Source: Streptomyces humidus
Lineage (GTDB): Bacteria; Actinomycetota; Actinomycetes; Streptomycetales; Streptomycetaceae
Reading direction: 5' to 3'
Length of the DNA: 64,000 bases
NCBI RefSeq assembly: GCF_014649655.1
Contig: NZ_BMTL01000001.1
Span: 1-64,000 of the forward strand
Within the stretch, counting starts at the first letter, position 1, and each line of letters opens with the position of its first letter. A program made the translations under genes and the position numbers. The notes under the pieces are model-generated. The model had not been told where the DNA came from and searched no databases. It was given only the letters and a program-made list of their open reading frames with translations. This document shows positions 1-7,655 of the stretch, in pieces.

Positions 1-75
1 CATCGCCCCCACGGCGGCCTCGGCGGCCAGACCCCCTACGAACGCCTCAAGCAGAAGACCACGACCCAGGCGTAA
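1..75 (+). CDS. Transposase C-terminal end (IS3/IS481-type integrase core), cut by window edge
   Basis: The first 24 codons read without interruption to a TAA stop. They contain HRPHGGLGGQTPYERL, the signature end of DDE integrase-core transposases of the IS3/IS481 type, in which an H-R-P-H motif is followed by a TPxERL tail. The rest of the gene lies left of the window, so I cannot tell whether the element is intact. It sits beside duplicated sequence and a tRNA-fragment scar, which fits an accessory element. No obvious terminal inverted repeat was identified in the following 80 bases. Confidence 0.8.
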   Translation, partial: HRPHGGLGGQTPYERLKQKTTTQA

Positions 76-150
76 TCGTTGATCGTCAGTTGCACACCAG
101 AAGGTATGGGAGCCAGTCAAACCGCCTGTTTAGGCCATTGAGACTCCGCC

Positions 151-363
151 GACCTCCTTGCCCGTAGTTCGCATCGAGAGGTAGCAGCCGAAGGGCCTCG
201 GCTTCAGTCGGGGCCCTTCAGCACGTTCGGATCATCCCTCACGCACGTCGCCGCCGAATTGGGCCAATTCGCGCCCTACTGAGATCCGGTCAGATTCGCT
301 CACACTCGAACACATGGGGGCGATTCAGGATCGTGACCAGCTTGCATGTCATCGCTGCGGAGA
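151..363 (+). repeat. Direct repeat copy A (about 200 bp, partner at 941-1153)
   Basis: This stretch matches 941-1153 at a constant offset of 790 bases without visible gaps. The match is near-identical from about 164 to 363 and weaker upstream. It includes a region with runs such as gaggtagcagccgaaggg, the presumed promoter and leader, and the first 16-17 codons of the DUF6083-type gene. Copy A then diverges abruptly after position 363, so the gene start it carries is not continued. Confidence 0.9.
314..363 (+). pseudogene. Truncated 5' end of a DUF6083-type gene
   Basis: Translation from the ATG gives MGAIQDRDQLACHRCG, which matches the start of the intact gene at 1104 with one substitution (Q for R). 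Similarity stops at the first CxxC pair. The downstream frame is low-complexity and unrelated, so only the N-terminal piece remains. It is probably the product of a duplication that also produced the 200-bp direct repeat. Confidence 0.75.
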
Positions 364-519
364 CGGCAGCGGCGGGCGGGGCGGGCGAATCTCCGCGGCA
401 GCCCCGAGCGCCCCCCACGAGCGGGTAGGGCAGGTCGCATTTTCGGCCAGCAGGCGGCATAGCCAGTCCGATTTGGGGCACTTAGTAATAAAACGTCCGC
501 AAATCGAACGGAGCACCTC

Positions 520-795
520 ATGATCATGCAAATGCTGTACGAGAAGGGCATCCGCAGCGAACACGCCTACATGGCCGCCTTCGTGTCCATAGGCCTGTCC
601 ATCGCCGCTTGGGCGACCAGCCTCAACGCCGAGCCCGGCGCTGATGTCGCCCGCGCCGACCGGTGGGGAATCTTCGTCGGCGAATGGGCCCCCACCTTCT
701 TCGGCCTCGGACTCGCCCTCTCCCACTACGAGCAGCAAGACGGCACCCTCGTCGCGAGCGTGCACGACATTCACGGGGAACGAGACGCCGTATAA
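520..795 (+). CDS. Small hypothetical membrane protein (91 aa)
   Basis: The ORF starts at an ATG 10 bases after a weak CGGAG ribosome site; a second in-frame ATG two codons on is an alternative start. The product has one clear hydrophobic segment at about residues 18-33 (MAAFVSIGLSIAAW) and a second, weaker one near residues 57-67 (WAPTFFGLGLALS). Between them is a polar ADRWGIF stretch. I recall similar short proteins as frequent hypotheticals in Streptomyces accessory regions, but know no function. It lies between the two copies of the 200-bp direct repeat, so it may have been inserted or carried by the duplication. Confidence 0.55.
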   Translation: MIMQMLYEKGIRSEHAYMAAFVSIGLSIAAWATSLNAEPGADVARADRWGIFVGEWAPTFFGLGLALSHYEQQDGTLVASVHDIHGERDAV

Positions 796-940
796 GGGGG
801 TGGCGAGAGGAGTCCCTGCCGCCCGCCTGTGACGGCGGACAGCAGGGGGCGGTACAGCAGCGAAGTACAGCAACCAGCGCGACGGCAGCTGACCGCTACC
901 AGCCCCAATCCCACGGCCGGCCAACCCGGCAGACCTCAGT

Positions 941-1153
941 AACCGTCCTGCCGGTAGTTCGCAGCGAGAGGTAGCAGCCGAAGGGCCTCGGCTTCAGTCA
1001 GGGCCCTTTAGCGCGCCCAGATCGTCGCTCACGCACGTCGCCCCCGAATTAGGCCAGATCGCGCCCTACTGGGATCCGGTCAGATTCGCTCACACTCGAA
1101 CACATGGGGGCGATTCGGGATCGTGACCAGCTTGCATGTCATCGCTGCGGAGA
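941..1153 (+). repeat. Direct repeat copy B, upstream region and start of the intact DUF6083-type gene
   Basis: This is the partner of 151-363. It covers the non-coding upstream region and the first 16-17 codons of the gene at 1104. Since this copy continues into a full ORF, it is likely the original arrangement and copy A the derived one. Confidence 0.9.
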
Positions 1154-1559
1154 GACCAGCCCCAACGTGCGCGAGCGCGCACGGTTCGGTCTCATGGCGA
1201 GCTACTGCGAGAGGTGCTGGAACACCTACGCCAACGAGATGGCCGAAGCTGATGGGGCCACAGCACCGCCCAGGCCGAGCCCCGACCCCGACGACGTGAC
1301 ATGGATCGAGCCGCCCCGTTGCCCGGAATGCGGCGCTTCGGTTCGGGTGTACCCGACTAACTACGATCGATGGGTCAGCCTCGCCATGGTGGAGTTGCCC
1401 GCGAAAGACGTCCCAGCGGCCTTCAGGTGGCGTTTGACGAGGGTTCCGGACCGATCCCCCGTCCCCACGGATATCGTGGCCGTACGGGTCCGTGGAATCG
1501 ATCCGCTACCGAGCGAACCTGTCGTGCCGGCTCACCACATGATGTGCGTCCCCGAGTGA
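1104..1559 (+). CDS. DUF6083-type zinc-ribbon protein (151 aa)
   Basis: The product has three Cys pairs: ACHRCG at residues 12-17, YCERCW near residue 34, and CPECG near residue 75. A conserved C-terminal half follows, with the motifs W-V-S-L-A, LPAKDVP, RWRLTR and IVAVRVRGI. That order is what I know from the DUF6083 family, small Streptomyces proteins often found next to mobile or contingency genes and of unknown function. The Cys pairs suggest one or two bound zinc ions. Two other pieces of the same gene lie nearby, a 5' stub at 314 and a decayed copy at 2355-2520, so this family has been duplicated and lost here. The start is an ATG conserved in both repeat copies. Confidence 0.75.
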   Translation: MGAIRDRDQLACHRCGETSPNVRERARFGLMASYCERCWNTYANEMAEADGATAPPRPSPDPDDVTWIEPPRCPECGASVRVYPTNYDRWVSLAMVELPAKDVPAAFRWRLTRVPDRSPVPTDIVAVRVRGIDPLPSEPVVPAHHMMCVPE

Positions 1560-1721
1560 GGTGCACCCGTAGATCGCGCGGCAGCGCGTTGGAGGCCCGG
1601 CCCCGTGTCCTCTGCGTGCCCGATCGAGCGGGGACCGGCGGGGAGCAGCGGGGAACGCCGGTGAGCGACCCGAGAAGCGGCAGGTCAGCGTCTCGCCAGG
1701 CCAGCCGAGGTCCGCATACGC

Positions 1722-1766
1722 GATCTTCCAAACTAGCTACGCGGGTTCGATTCCCGTCGCCCGCTC
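1722..1766 (+). other. 3' fragment of a tRNA-Gly (UCC-type) gene; probable attachment-site scar
   Basis: The sequence runs from an anticodon-like TCTTCCAAA through the variable region to a perfect T-arm GCGGGTTCGATTCCCGT and acceptor strand CGCCCGCTC. That is the 3' half of a bacterial glycine tRNA. The complementary 5' acceptor strand (GCGGGCG) and the D-arm are absent upstream, so no tRNA can be made. Integrative elements that use tRNA 3' ends leave exactly this kind of partial copy at one end (attR), with the intact tRNA at the other. This puts the element to the left of 1766 and resident chromosome to the right. The anticodon stem has at least one change from the expected pairing, suggesting an old event. 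Confidence 0.75.
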
Positions 1767-1775
1767 TGTACGGCT

Positions 1776-1814
1776 CAGGGCCAGGTCGGAGAGTGAATTC
1801 TCCGCCTGGCCCTG
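1776..1814 (+). terminator. Stem-loop terminator following the tRNA fragment
   Basis: The arm cagggccaggtcggag pairs with ctccgcctggccctg across a short A/T-containing loop, with one bulged T. It lies 10 bases after the tRNA fragment, where the original tRNA-Gly terminator would be expected. No T-run follows. Confidence 0.6.
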
Positions 1815-1905
1815 ATCGTTTCCGAAGGCCGGGTCCAGTCCCGCGTGTCCCCGCGTGCCGGCCCCGTTCAGGTCGTGCCCCCTGTTCAGACCGTGCCGCC
1901 CTGGC

Positions 1906-2271
1906 TCACGCGCGGTCCGTCAGATCCTCCGCGAACACCTGCGACAGAGGCTGCGGGCCCACGTACTGCTGGCAGTTGCACTGGCCGGCCTCGAAACGCA
2001 GCGGCTTCTTGTTCTCGTCCCAGGCCGTCGGCACCTCGACGCGTTCATGGCACAGGCCCCTCTTGTCGTGCTTGGCGAGGTGATGCGTGCAACCGCACAC
2101 CGGCTCCGGCGGCTGGTGCGCCGCCTCGACGGCCAGGCGCTCCTGCTTCGCCGCCTCCAGCAACTGCAGCTTGCGCTCGTGGCGATGACGCAGCGCGGTG
2201 CGGACATTGTCGACCACCCACGCGAAGCCGCCCGTCCAGAAGATGATGAGAACCCACCAGAACCAGTCCAT
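1906..2271 (-). CDS. Conserved hypothetical membrane-anchored Cys/His-rich protein (121 aa)
   Basis: I place the start at the ATG giving MDWFWW, behind a purine-rich GAAGGGG site; an upstream ATG would add 17 polar residues. The N-terminus is one hydrophobic segment (residues 3-19, WFWWVLIIFWTGGFAWV). A charged, probably helical stretch (residues 25-50) follows, then a C-terminal domain with VCGCTHHLAKHDKRGLCHE and QCNCQQYVGP. The regular Cys/His spacing suggests a metal site on the cytoplasmic side of a single-pass anchor. I recognise it as a recurrent Streptomyces hypothetical but know no assigned function. It is the first resident gene right of the tRNA scar. Confidence 0.7.
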   Translation of the reverse strand: MDWFWWVLIIFWTGGFAWVVDNVRTALRHRHERKLQLLEAAKQERLAVEAAHQPPEPVCGCTHHLAKHDKRGLCHERVEVPTAWDENKKPLRFEAGQCNCQQYVGPQPLSQVFAEDLTDRA

Positions 2272-2354
2272 CGACCGCCCCTTCCCCGTGTCCTGCCGCC
2301 GACCAGCGTAGAGCTTTGTCATGCAGGCCTCAGATGCCTCGCCGGTCGCCGAAC

Positions 2355-2520
2355 GCGGTCGAATCGCGACCTACGGGGATCCGGTCGGGTTCGCCCCCGC
2401 TCACGCACAGGACGGAGTCGGCCGCCGAGGACGTCCCTGAGCCCTGCCGGTGGCGTCCGACGGGCTTCCGGGCGGTTCTTCGCCTTCACGGGCATCGTGG
2501 CCGTACGTGTCCGTGCGCAG
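2355..2520 (+). pseudogene. Decayed, internally deleted DUF6083-type gene
   Basis: The left part (gggatccggtc and flanks near 2375) resembles the upstream region of the gene at 1104. The right part matches its 3' half. One frame gives AEDVPEPCRWRPTG, corresponding to AKDVPAAFRWRLTR; after a frame change, FTGIVAVRVR corresponds to PTDIVAVRVR. The whole Cys-rich N-terminus is missing. A large deletion plus a frameshift therefore separates the promoter remnant from the C-terminal remnant. It ends in an 8-bp tandem repeat. Confidence 0.65.
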
Positions 2521-2554
2521 GCGAGCAGGCGAGCAGGCGAGCAGGCGAGCAGGC
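2517..2554 (+). repeat. Tandem 8-bp repeat (gcaggcga, about 4.7 units)
   Basis: The unit gcaggcga is repeated head to tail directly after the DUF6083 remnant. It does not lie in a gene I can support. Such short direct units expand and contract by slippage, so the copy number may vary between strains. Confidence 0.85.
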
Positions 2555-2655
2555 AGCCGACGGGATCCCGACGGCTTCTCCCGCCCGGCCCTCGTCAAGT
2601 CCGCACGCCGGCCGGGCACGGCGACGCCGCAGACGCCGGGCACGGCGACGCCGAC

Positions 2656-2850
2656 TCAGAAGCTGATCGAGTTGATCGTGTCGGCGAGGGAGTTGAGGAA
2701 GCGGTTGATGGACGGGGCCATGCCGGTCGAGGCGAGGAAGAAGCCGAACAGGATGGCGACGATGGCGGGGCCCGCCTTGATCGATCCTCCTCGGATCAGC
2801 ACAACCAGGATGATCGCCAAAAGCAACACCACTGACAGTGAAATGGCCAC
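2656..2850 (-). CDS. Small conserved membrane protein (64 aa)
   Basis: The product is almost entirely hydrophobic. The first helix is residues 4-19 (SLSVVLLLAIILVVLI) and the second is at about 27-42 (GPAIVAILFGFFLAST). A GMAPSINRFLNSLADTI amphipathic tail follows. I recognise the FLASTGxAPxI core from short proteins found repeatedly in Streptomyces, often near plasmid-transfer or integrative-element genes, but no function is established to my knowledge. The start is a GTG. Its location a kilobase from the tRNA scar allows either resident or element origin. Confidence 0.7.
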   Translation of the reverse strand: MAISLSVVLLLAIILVVLIRGGSIKAGPAIVAILFGFFLASTGMAPSINRFLNSLADTINSISF

Positions 2851-3202
2851 AACTGATCACACGCCCTCGGTCGGTCCGCACTCCCGAGTCCATCGTGCCA
2901 CCAACCCAGCCTCCCTATGCGGCCCGTGACGCATCATCGCGCGGCCGCCCGTCGGCCCGGACAGGCCGGACGGTATTCGGAGGCCCTGCCCGCCCGGGAA
3001 TTGGGGAGGTCGGTTTCCGTATCCACACAGCGCGAGCGCAGGTAATTCGAATAGTGATCGTTTTCGCATCAACTACAGCCTCACAACCGACGTTATGCAC
3101 CTTTTAGTGTGGATGAATCATGACATCACGGTCGGTCAGACATTGCCGTCGCCGATCGATCACGCATCCGGCAGATGAATAACAAGGAATGACCAGGGGT
3201 GT

Positions 3203-3232
3203 TTTACGAATAAGCGGGCACGGGGCTAGGGT
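3203..3232 (+). promoter_or_regulatory. Probable vegetative promoter of the acyltransferase gene
   Basis: A TTTACG -35 box (3203-3208) and a TAGGGT -10 box (3227-3232) are separated by 18 bases, close to the Streptomyces consensus TTGACN-N18-TANNNT. The predicted transcription start falls at about 3239-3240, right at the in-frame ATG at 3240. The transcript could therefore be leaderless, or could have an 88-base leader if translation begins at 3328. Confidence 0.5.
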
Positions 3233-3239
3233 GCATCGA

Positions 3240-4508
3240 ATGTTCCACGCCGCCTCGTCTCTCGTTCCGAGCTCTCGCCCGCCCCGGAGCCCGAACGTTC
3301 AGCACAACGGTCGACAGGACGATCACCATGACCGGCCCCCCGGCCGGTCCGGCTCCGGCCTCCCCGAGGACGGATCCGCCGGGCGGCCGTCCCCACCGCC
3401 CGGCGGGCAGCGTGACGCGTTCTTCGACAACGCCAAGTACCTGGCTGTCGTGCTGGTGGCGCTGGGCCACGCCTGGGAGCCGCTCAAGGGCGACAGCCGG
3501 GCGCTGCAGGCCGCGTACATGCTCGTGTACACGTTCCACATGCCGGCGTTCATCGTCATCTCCGGTTTCTTCTCCCGCGGTTTCGACGGGAGCCCCGGCC
3601 GGCTGAAACGGCTGATCACGGGCGTCGCGGTGCCGTACGTCGTCTTCGAGACCGCCTATCCGCTCTTCCGCCGCTACGTCGATCACCTCCCCACCCAGGA
3701 CATCAGCCTTCTCGACCCCTGGTACCTGACGTGGTTCCTGTGCGCGCTGTTCGTCTGGCGGCTCACCACCCCCGTCTGGAAGCTCGTCCGCCATCCGCTG
3801 CCGCTCGCGCTGGGCGTCGCGATGCTGGCGTCCGTCACGCCGGCCATCGGCGACGACCTCGACCTGCAACGGATACTGCAGTTCCTGCCCTTCTTCGTGC
3901 TGGGCCTGTGTCTGGAGCCCCGTCACTTCCGGCTGGTGCGCCGCCGCTCCGTGCGGATCGCGGCCGTCCCGGTGTTCGCCCTGGCGCTGGCCTTCACCTG
4001 GTGGGCGGTGCCGCGGATGGACAACGGCTGGCTCTACCACCGGGACTCCGCACAGGAGTTGGGCGCCCCCTGGTGGGCCGGACCCGTCATGCAGCTCGCG
4101 CTGTTCGGCTGCTCGCTGCTGCTGACGGCCTGCTTCTTGTCCTGGGTGCCGGGCCGCACGATGTGGTTCACGGCGCTCGGCGCGGGCACGCTGTACGGCT
4201 ATCTGCTGCACGGCTTCCTGATCAAGGGCGCCGACTACCGCGGCCTGTTCGACCAGCCCGCGCTGCACCGGCCGCTCGGCGTGGTCGCGGTCAGCCTCGC
4301 CGTGGCCGCGGCCGTCACCCTGCTGTGCACCCCGCCCGTACGGCGGGTCTTCCGGTGCGTGATGGAGCCGAGGATGGAGTGGGCCTTCAAACCGGACGCC
4401 GCCGAACTCGCCCGTGAGCGCGAGAACCGGGACCCGCGGCCCGCACAGCGGGCGGAGCGTCGGCCGCCGCACGAGCGCCGTGACCGGTCCGGGGCTCAGA
4501 AGGGCTGA
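3240..4508 (+). CDS. Membrane acyltransferase (acyltransferase family 3, OafA/fucose O-acetylase-like)
   Basis: This integral membrane protein has about ten hydrophobic helices. The family's first helix and catalytic-type histidine are seen in FFDNAKYLAVVLVALGHAW and the second helix in FHMPAFIVISGFFSRG. Family members move acyl groups onto surface sugars or lipids. The C-terminus is a charged tail of about 50 residues. The start is uncertain. The ATG at 3240 lies at the predicted transcription start, but a better ribosome site (GACAGGA) precedes an ATG at 3328 that is in another frame, which would need a frameshift before the conserved FFDNAKY. The 3' end overlaps the convergent HD-domain gene by 13 bases. 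Confidence 0.8.
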   Translation: MFHAASSLVPSSRPPRSPNVQHNGRQDDHHDRPPGRSGSGLPEDGSAGRPSPPPGGQRDAFFDNAKYLAVVLVALGHAWEPLKGDSRALQAAYMLVYTFHMPAFIVISGFFSRGFDGSPGRLKRLITGVAVPYVVFETAYPLFRRYVDHLPTQDISLLDPWYLTWFLCALFVWRLTTPVWKLVRHPLPLALGVAMLASVTPAIGDDLDLQRILQFLPFFVLGLCLEPRHFRLVRRRSVRIAAVPVFALALAFTWWAVPRMDNGWLYHRDSAQELGAPWWAGPVMQLALFGCSLLLTACFLSWVPGRTMWFTALGAGTLYGYLLHGFLIKGADYRGLFDQPALHRPLGVVAVSLAVAAAVTLLCTPPVRRVFRCVMEPRMEWAFKPDAAELARERENRDPRPAQRAERRPPHERRDRSGAQKG

Positions 4509-4945
4509 TCCGTGAGGCCGAGGAGTGCGCGCATCCGAACGTACTTCTCGGTCAGCCGGATGCGGGTCGGGGCGTCCAGGACCGCCAGACGCGCCGGGTC
4601 CGCGTTGTGCGCGAGGTCGGCCTCCTTCACCAGAAGCGCCCCCGGCGTGGCCAGGATGCGCCCCGCGTAGGCCTGCGGTGTCTCCCCCGCCCGCTTGGTG
4701 ACCGCCAGGACGACCGCCTTCGTACGGTCGCTCAGTTCGGCTGCGTCCAGCCAGGTCTCCGACAGGGCGTCGTCCTCGACGGCGTCGTGCAGCCATGCGG
4801 CCGCGATCTGGTCCGGGTCGCCACCCCGCGCGCGGACGCCCTCCGCGACCGCGCGGAGGTGCTCGGCGTAGGGCCGGCCGGCCTTGTCGGTCTGCCCCGC
4901 GTGGGCGGCTCGGGCCAGCGTCTCGATCTCGGACAGGGTGAGCAT
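4496..4945 (-). CDS. HD-domain metal-dependent phosphohydrolase (149 aa)
   Basis: This is a compact HD-fold protein of the (p)ppGpp-hydrolase/MESH1-like size class. The first metal-binding His is in YAEHLRAV (about residue 29), the HD pair in AAWLHDAVEDD (about residue 54), and the last Asp in KEADLAHNAD (about residue 111). Proteins with this layout hydrolyse nucleotide phosphates, and (p)ppGpp 3'-pyrophosphohydrolase activity is possible but not shown by sequence alone. I chose the ATG giving MLTLSEIE because the 18-residue extension upstream is Pro/Arg-rich and unlike a domain start. It is convergent with the acyltransferase and downstream of the SpoIIE-type phosphatase, about 90 bases away on the same strand. 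Confidence 0.8.
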   Translation of the reverse strand: MLTLSEIETLARAAHAGQTDKAGRPYAEHLRAVAEGVRARGGDPDQIAAAWLHDAVEDDALSETWLDAAELSDRTKAVVLAVTKRAGETPQAYAGRILATPGALLVKEADLAHNADPARLAVLDAPTRIRLTEKYVRMRALLGLTDQPF

Positions 4946-5035
4946 GACGGATCCCCTTCGGCGGAACTCGGACGGGCTCGGGGCGGGCACGGGCGGCATC
5001 GGGCGATCGGGGAACCCTGGAGGGGCGCGCCGGGC

Positions 5036-6220
5036 TCAGGAAAGCATGGCCGACGTGGCCGTGGGTCCCTCGCGGCAGATCAGCAGCAGGGCCCGGTCGT
5101 CGTTGACGTCCTTCGCCACCGCCTCGATCAGGTGCCAGGCGGCGCCCTGGAAGCCGCCGGCCACGTAACGGTCTGCCTCGCCGGTGAGGCGGTCGATGCC
5201 TTCGACGATGTCCCGGTCGGACGTCTCCACCAGGCCGTCGGTGAAGAGCATCAGCACGTCGCCGGGGCGCAGCGAGCCCTTCACCGGGTCGAACTGGGCG
5301 CCGTCGTACACCCCGAGCAGGGGGCCGTCGGCGGCTTTCTCCTCCCAGCGGCCGCTGCCCGCGCTGAGCTGGAGGCCCGGCGGGTGGCCGGCCGAGTAGA
5401 GCTCGTAGTCGCCGGAGTCGAGGTCGAGGACCAGGTGGATGGAGGTCGCGAAGCCCTCGTCCCAGTCCTGGCGGAGCAGATAGCCGTTGGCGGCCGGGAG
5501 GAAGGCGTGCGGGGGCAGCGAGCCGAGCAGCCCGCCGAAGGCGCCCGACAGCAGCAGCGCGCGCGAGCCGGCGTCCATGCCCTTGCCGGAGACGTCGGTG
5601 AGGACGACCTCCAGGGTGCGGCCTCCGTTCGTGCGGGCCGCGACGACGAAGTCCCCGGAGAAGGACTGGCCGCCCGCGGGCCTGAGCGCCATCTCGCGGT
5701 GCCAGCCGTGCGGCAGGCCCGGCAGCTTGCTCTGCACGCGGATGCGTTCGCGCAGGTCGAAGAGCATGGTGCCGCCGCGCCGCCAGGGCACGCCGACCCG
5801 GCTGCGGAACTGGGCGATGAGGAGGCCGAAGAAACCGCATGCGGCCACCACGAGCACCACGCCGGGCGTGACCCGGGACGCCCCCTCGGTGTAGGGGCCC
5901 AGCCGAACCGACTCCACGATGAGCGCGGTGGCCGCCGCCGCGTACAGGCCGAGCAGGCTCGACGGGCGTAGCAGCAGACCGCCGGCGACGATCGGCAGGA
6001 CGAGGGCGGCCGGGGAGCACCACACCGAGTTGGCGAGCGTGGTGAGGGCGATCAGCGGCACGGTGAGCAGCAGGAAGGCCAGCGCGATCCAGTCCGAGCC
6101 GTCGCCGCGGAAGTAGTCGACGGCGCTTCTGCGCACGCCGGTGCGGACCCGGTGCAACCAGTGCTTCATCCGGGCCGTCAACGTCTCGGCTTCCGCGCGC
6201 CGCTGTCGTCCTGCTGCCAT
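5036..6220 (-). CDS. Membrane-bound SpoIIE-family PP2C phosphatase (394 aa)
   Basis: Four hydrophobic helices (about residues 44-137, starting WIALAFLLLTVPLIALTT) precede a cytoplasmic PPM/SpoIIE phosphatase domain. Motifs seen are FSGDFV, VLTDVSGKGMDA, YSAGHPPGL and LMLFTDGLVE, which supply the metal-binding aspartates. Such proteins usually dephosphorylate anti-anti-sigma factors or other Ser/Thr-phosphorylated regulators. No anti-sigma partner is adjacent. There is no PAS, GAF or HATPase_c domain, so the stimulus would have to be read through the membrane part. It is divergent from the acetyltransferase at 6384 across 163 bases. Confidence 0.88.
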   Translation of the reverse strand: MAAGRQRRAEAETLTARMKHWLHRVRTGVRRSAVDYFRGDGSDWIALAFLLLTVPLIALTTLANSVWCSPAALVLPIVAGGLLLRPSSLLGLYAAAATALIVESVRLGPYTEGASRVTPGVVLVVAACGFFGLLIAQFRSRVGVPWRRGGTMLFDLRERIRVQSKLPGLPHGWHREMALRPAGGQSFSGDFVVAARTNGGRTLEVVLTDVSGKGMDAGSRALLLSGAFGGLLGSLPPHAFLPAANGYLLRQDWDEGFATSIHLVLDLDSGDYELYSAGHPPGLQLSAGSGRWEEKAADGPLLGVYDGAQFDPVKGSLRPGDVLMLFTDGLVETSDRDIVEGIDRLTGEADRYVAGGFQGAAWHLIEAVAKDVNDDRALLLICREGPTATSAMLS

Positions 6221-6383
6221 TAGTTCGGGACCCTATCCATCGAACCCGCCGCTTGGCACGGGAGGTCCCACTTGTCCCCCCTCCAAGGCTCAACTTCACA
6301 GTGAACTTCATGGAAAGCGCTCACGCCGCAGGCTGGGCGAAATTCCCTGGCTCGTCCCGCATCGGCCTGCTAGGCATGGGGCC

Positions 6384-7625
6384 ATGACGAGTGAGACGGC
6401 GGGGCGGATGCGGGGCCTGCGACGGGATGAATGGGACGAGTGGTACGACGCTCTTCTCCGGGCCTTCGGAGGGGTCGGCGAACCGGCCGAGGAGCGGGAG
6501 GTTTTCAGGGGGCTCACCCCGTACCAGCGGTCCTTGGGCGTGTGGGACGGGGACGCGTGTGTGGGCACTGCAGGGGCGTACGACTTCCGGATGACCGTGC
6601 CGGGCGGGGCCGCGGTGCCGACGGCGGGCGTGACGATGGTCTCCGTGAGTGCGACGCACCGGCGGCGCGGGATCCTGACGTCGATGATGCGCCGGCAGCT
6701 GGACGACGTGCGGGCGTGGGGCGAGCCGCTGGCGGTGCTCACCGCGTCCGAGCCGGCGATCTACGGCCGGTTCGGGTACGCCACGGCGACCTTCGGGGCC
6801 CACGCCGAGATCGACACCGACCGGGTGCGACTGTCCGTCCCGGCCGGTACGGACGACGTACGCGTGCGGTACGCGGACCCGGGCGCCGAACTCGCGGCGT
6901 GCGAGGGCGTGTACGCGCGGACCGTGCCCGGCCGGCCCGGGATGCTGGCGCGGCGGCCCGGCTGGGAGCGGCTGGGGCTGCTCGACCCGGAGAGCGAGCG
7001 GGGCGGGGCGTCGCCTCTGCAGTGCGTGCTCGCCGAACGCGACGGCGAGGTCACCGGGTACGCGCGCTTCCGGGTGCGGCCTCGGTGGACGGACCGCGGC
7101 CACGACGGGCAGGTGCAGCTCCTGGATCTGGCCGGGGTGGACACCCTGTCGGAGGCGGCGCTGTGGCGGTTCCTGTTCGGGATCGACCTCACCAGCTCGC
7201 TGAAGCTGCGGGGGCGGCCCGTGGACGAGGCGTGGCAGCATCTCGTCTCCGACATCCGGCGGTGCGAACTGCGGCTGCGGGACTCGTTGCACGTCCGGCT
7301 GGTGGACGTGGGCGCGGCGCTGGAGGCGCGGACGTACCAGGCGCCGGTGGACGTGGTGCTGGACGTGGAGGACGCCTTCTGCCCCTGGAACGCCGGGCGT
7401 TGGCGGCTGAGCGGGGACGCCAAGGGCGCGGTCTGCGCGCCGACCGCGGACGCGTCCGATCTCGCGCTTTCGGTGCGGGAGTTGGGAGCGGCGTACCTCG
7501 GCGGGGTGAGCCTCGCCTCGCTGGCGGGGGCCGGGCGGGTGCGCGAGCTGCGGCAGGGCGCGCTGGCGGAGGCGGCGGTCGCGTTCGGTTCGGTGTCGGC
7601 GCCCTGGCTGCCCCACGGCTTCTAG
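6384..7625 (+). CDS. Eis-like GNAT N-acetyltransferase (413 aa)
   Basis: The length and the three-part layout match the Eis (enhanced intracellular survival) acetyltransferase family. An N-terminal GNAT domain carries the acetyl-CoA loop in VSATHRRRGILTSMM (about residues 91-105). A second GNAT-like domain follows, then an SCP2-like C-terminal domain ending in a terminal Phe, whose carboxylate is catalytic in known Eis enzymes. Known members acetylate amines such as aminoglycosides, polyamines or protein lysines; the substrate here is unknown. The start is the ATG giving MTSETAGRM; the long upstream extension overlaps the divergent promoter region. Confidence 0.85.
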   Translation: MTSETAGRMRGLRRDEWDEWYDALLRAFGGVGEPAEEREVFRGLTPYQRSLGVWDGDACVGTAGAYDFRMTVPGGAAVPTAGVTMVSVSATHRRRGILTSMMRRQLDDVRAWGEPLAVLTASEPAIYGRFGYATATFGAHAEIDTDRVRLSVPAGTDDVRVRYADPGAELAACEGVYARTVPGRPGMLARRPGWERLGLLDPESERGGASPLQCVLAERDGEVTGYARFRVRPRWTDRGHDGQVQLLDLAGVDTLSEAALWRFLFGIDLTSSLKLRGRPVDEAWQHLVSDIRRCELRLRDSLHVRLVDVGAALEARTYQAPVDVVLDVEDAFCPWNAGRWRLSGDAKGAVCAPTADASDLALSVRELGAAYLGGVSLASLAGAGRVRELRQGALAEAAVAFGSVSAPWLPHGF

Positions 7626-7655
7626 GACGCCGCTTTCGCGGGACCCGGTGCGGCG

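Noticed and set aside
1722..1766. Functional tRNA gene
   Set aside because: The T-arm and acceptor 3' strand are perfect, but no 5' acceptor strand or D-arm exists upstream, so it cannot fold as a tRNA.
3204..6311. 1,035-codon open frame on the minus strand
   Set aside because: It is antisense to the acyltransferase and out of frame with the HD and SpoIIE-type genes. The translation is Arg/Pro/Gly-rich with no domain. Long open shadows are normal at this GC content.
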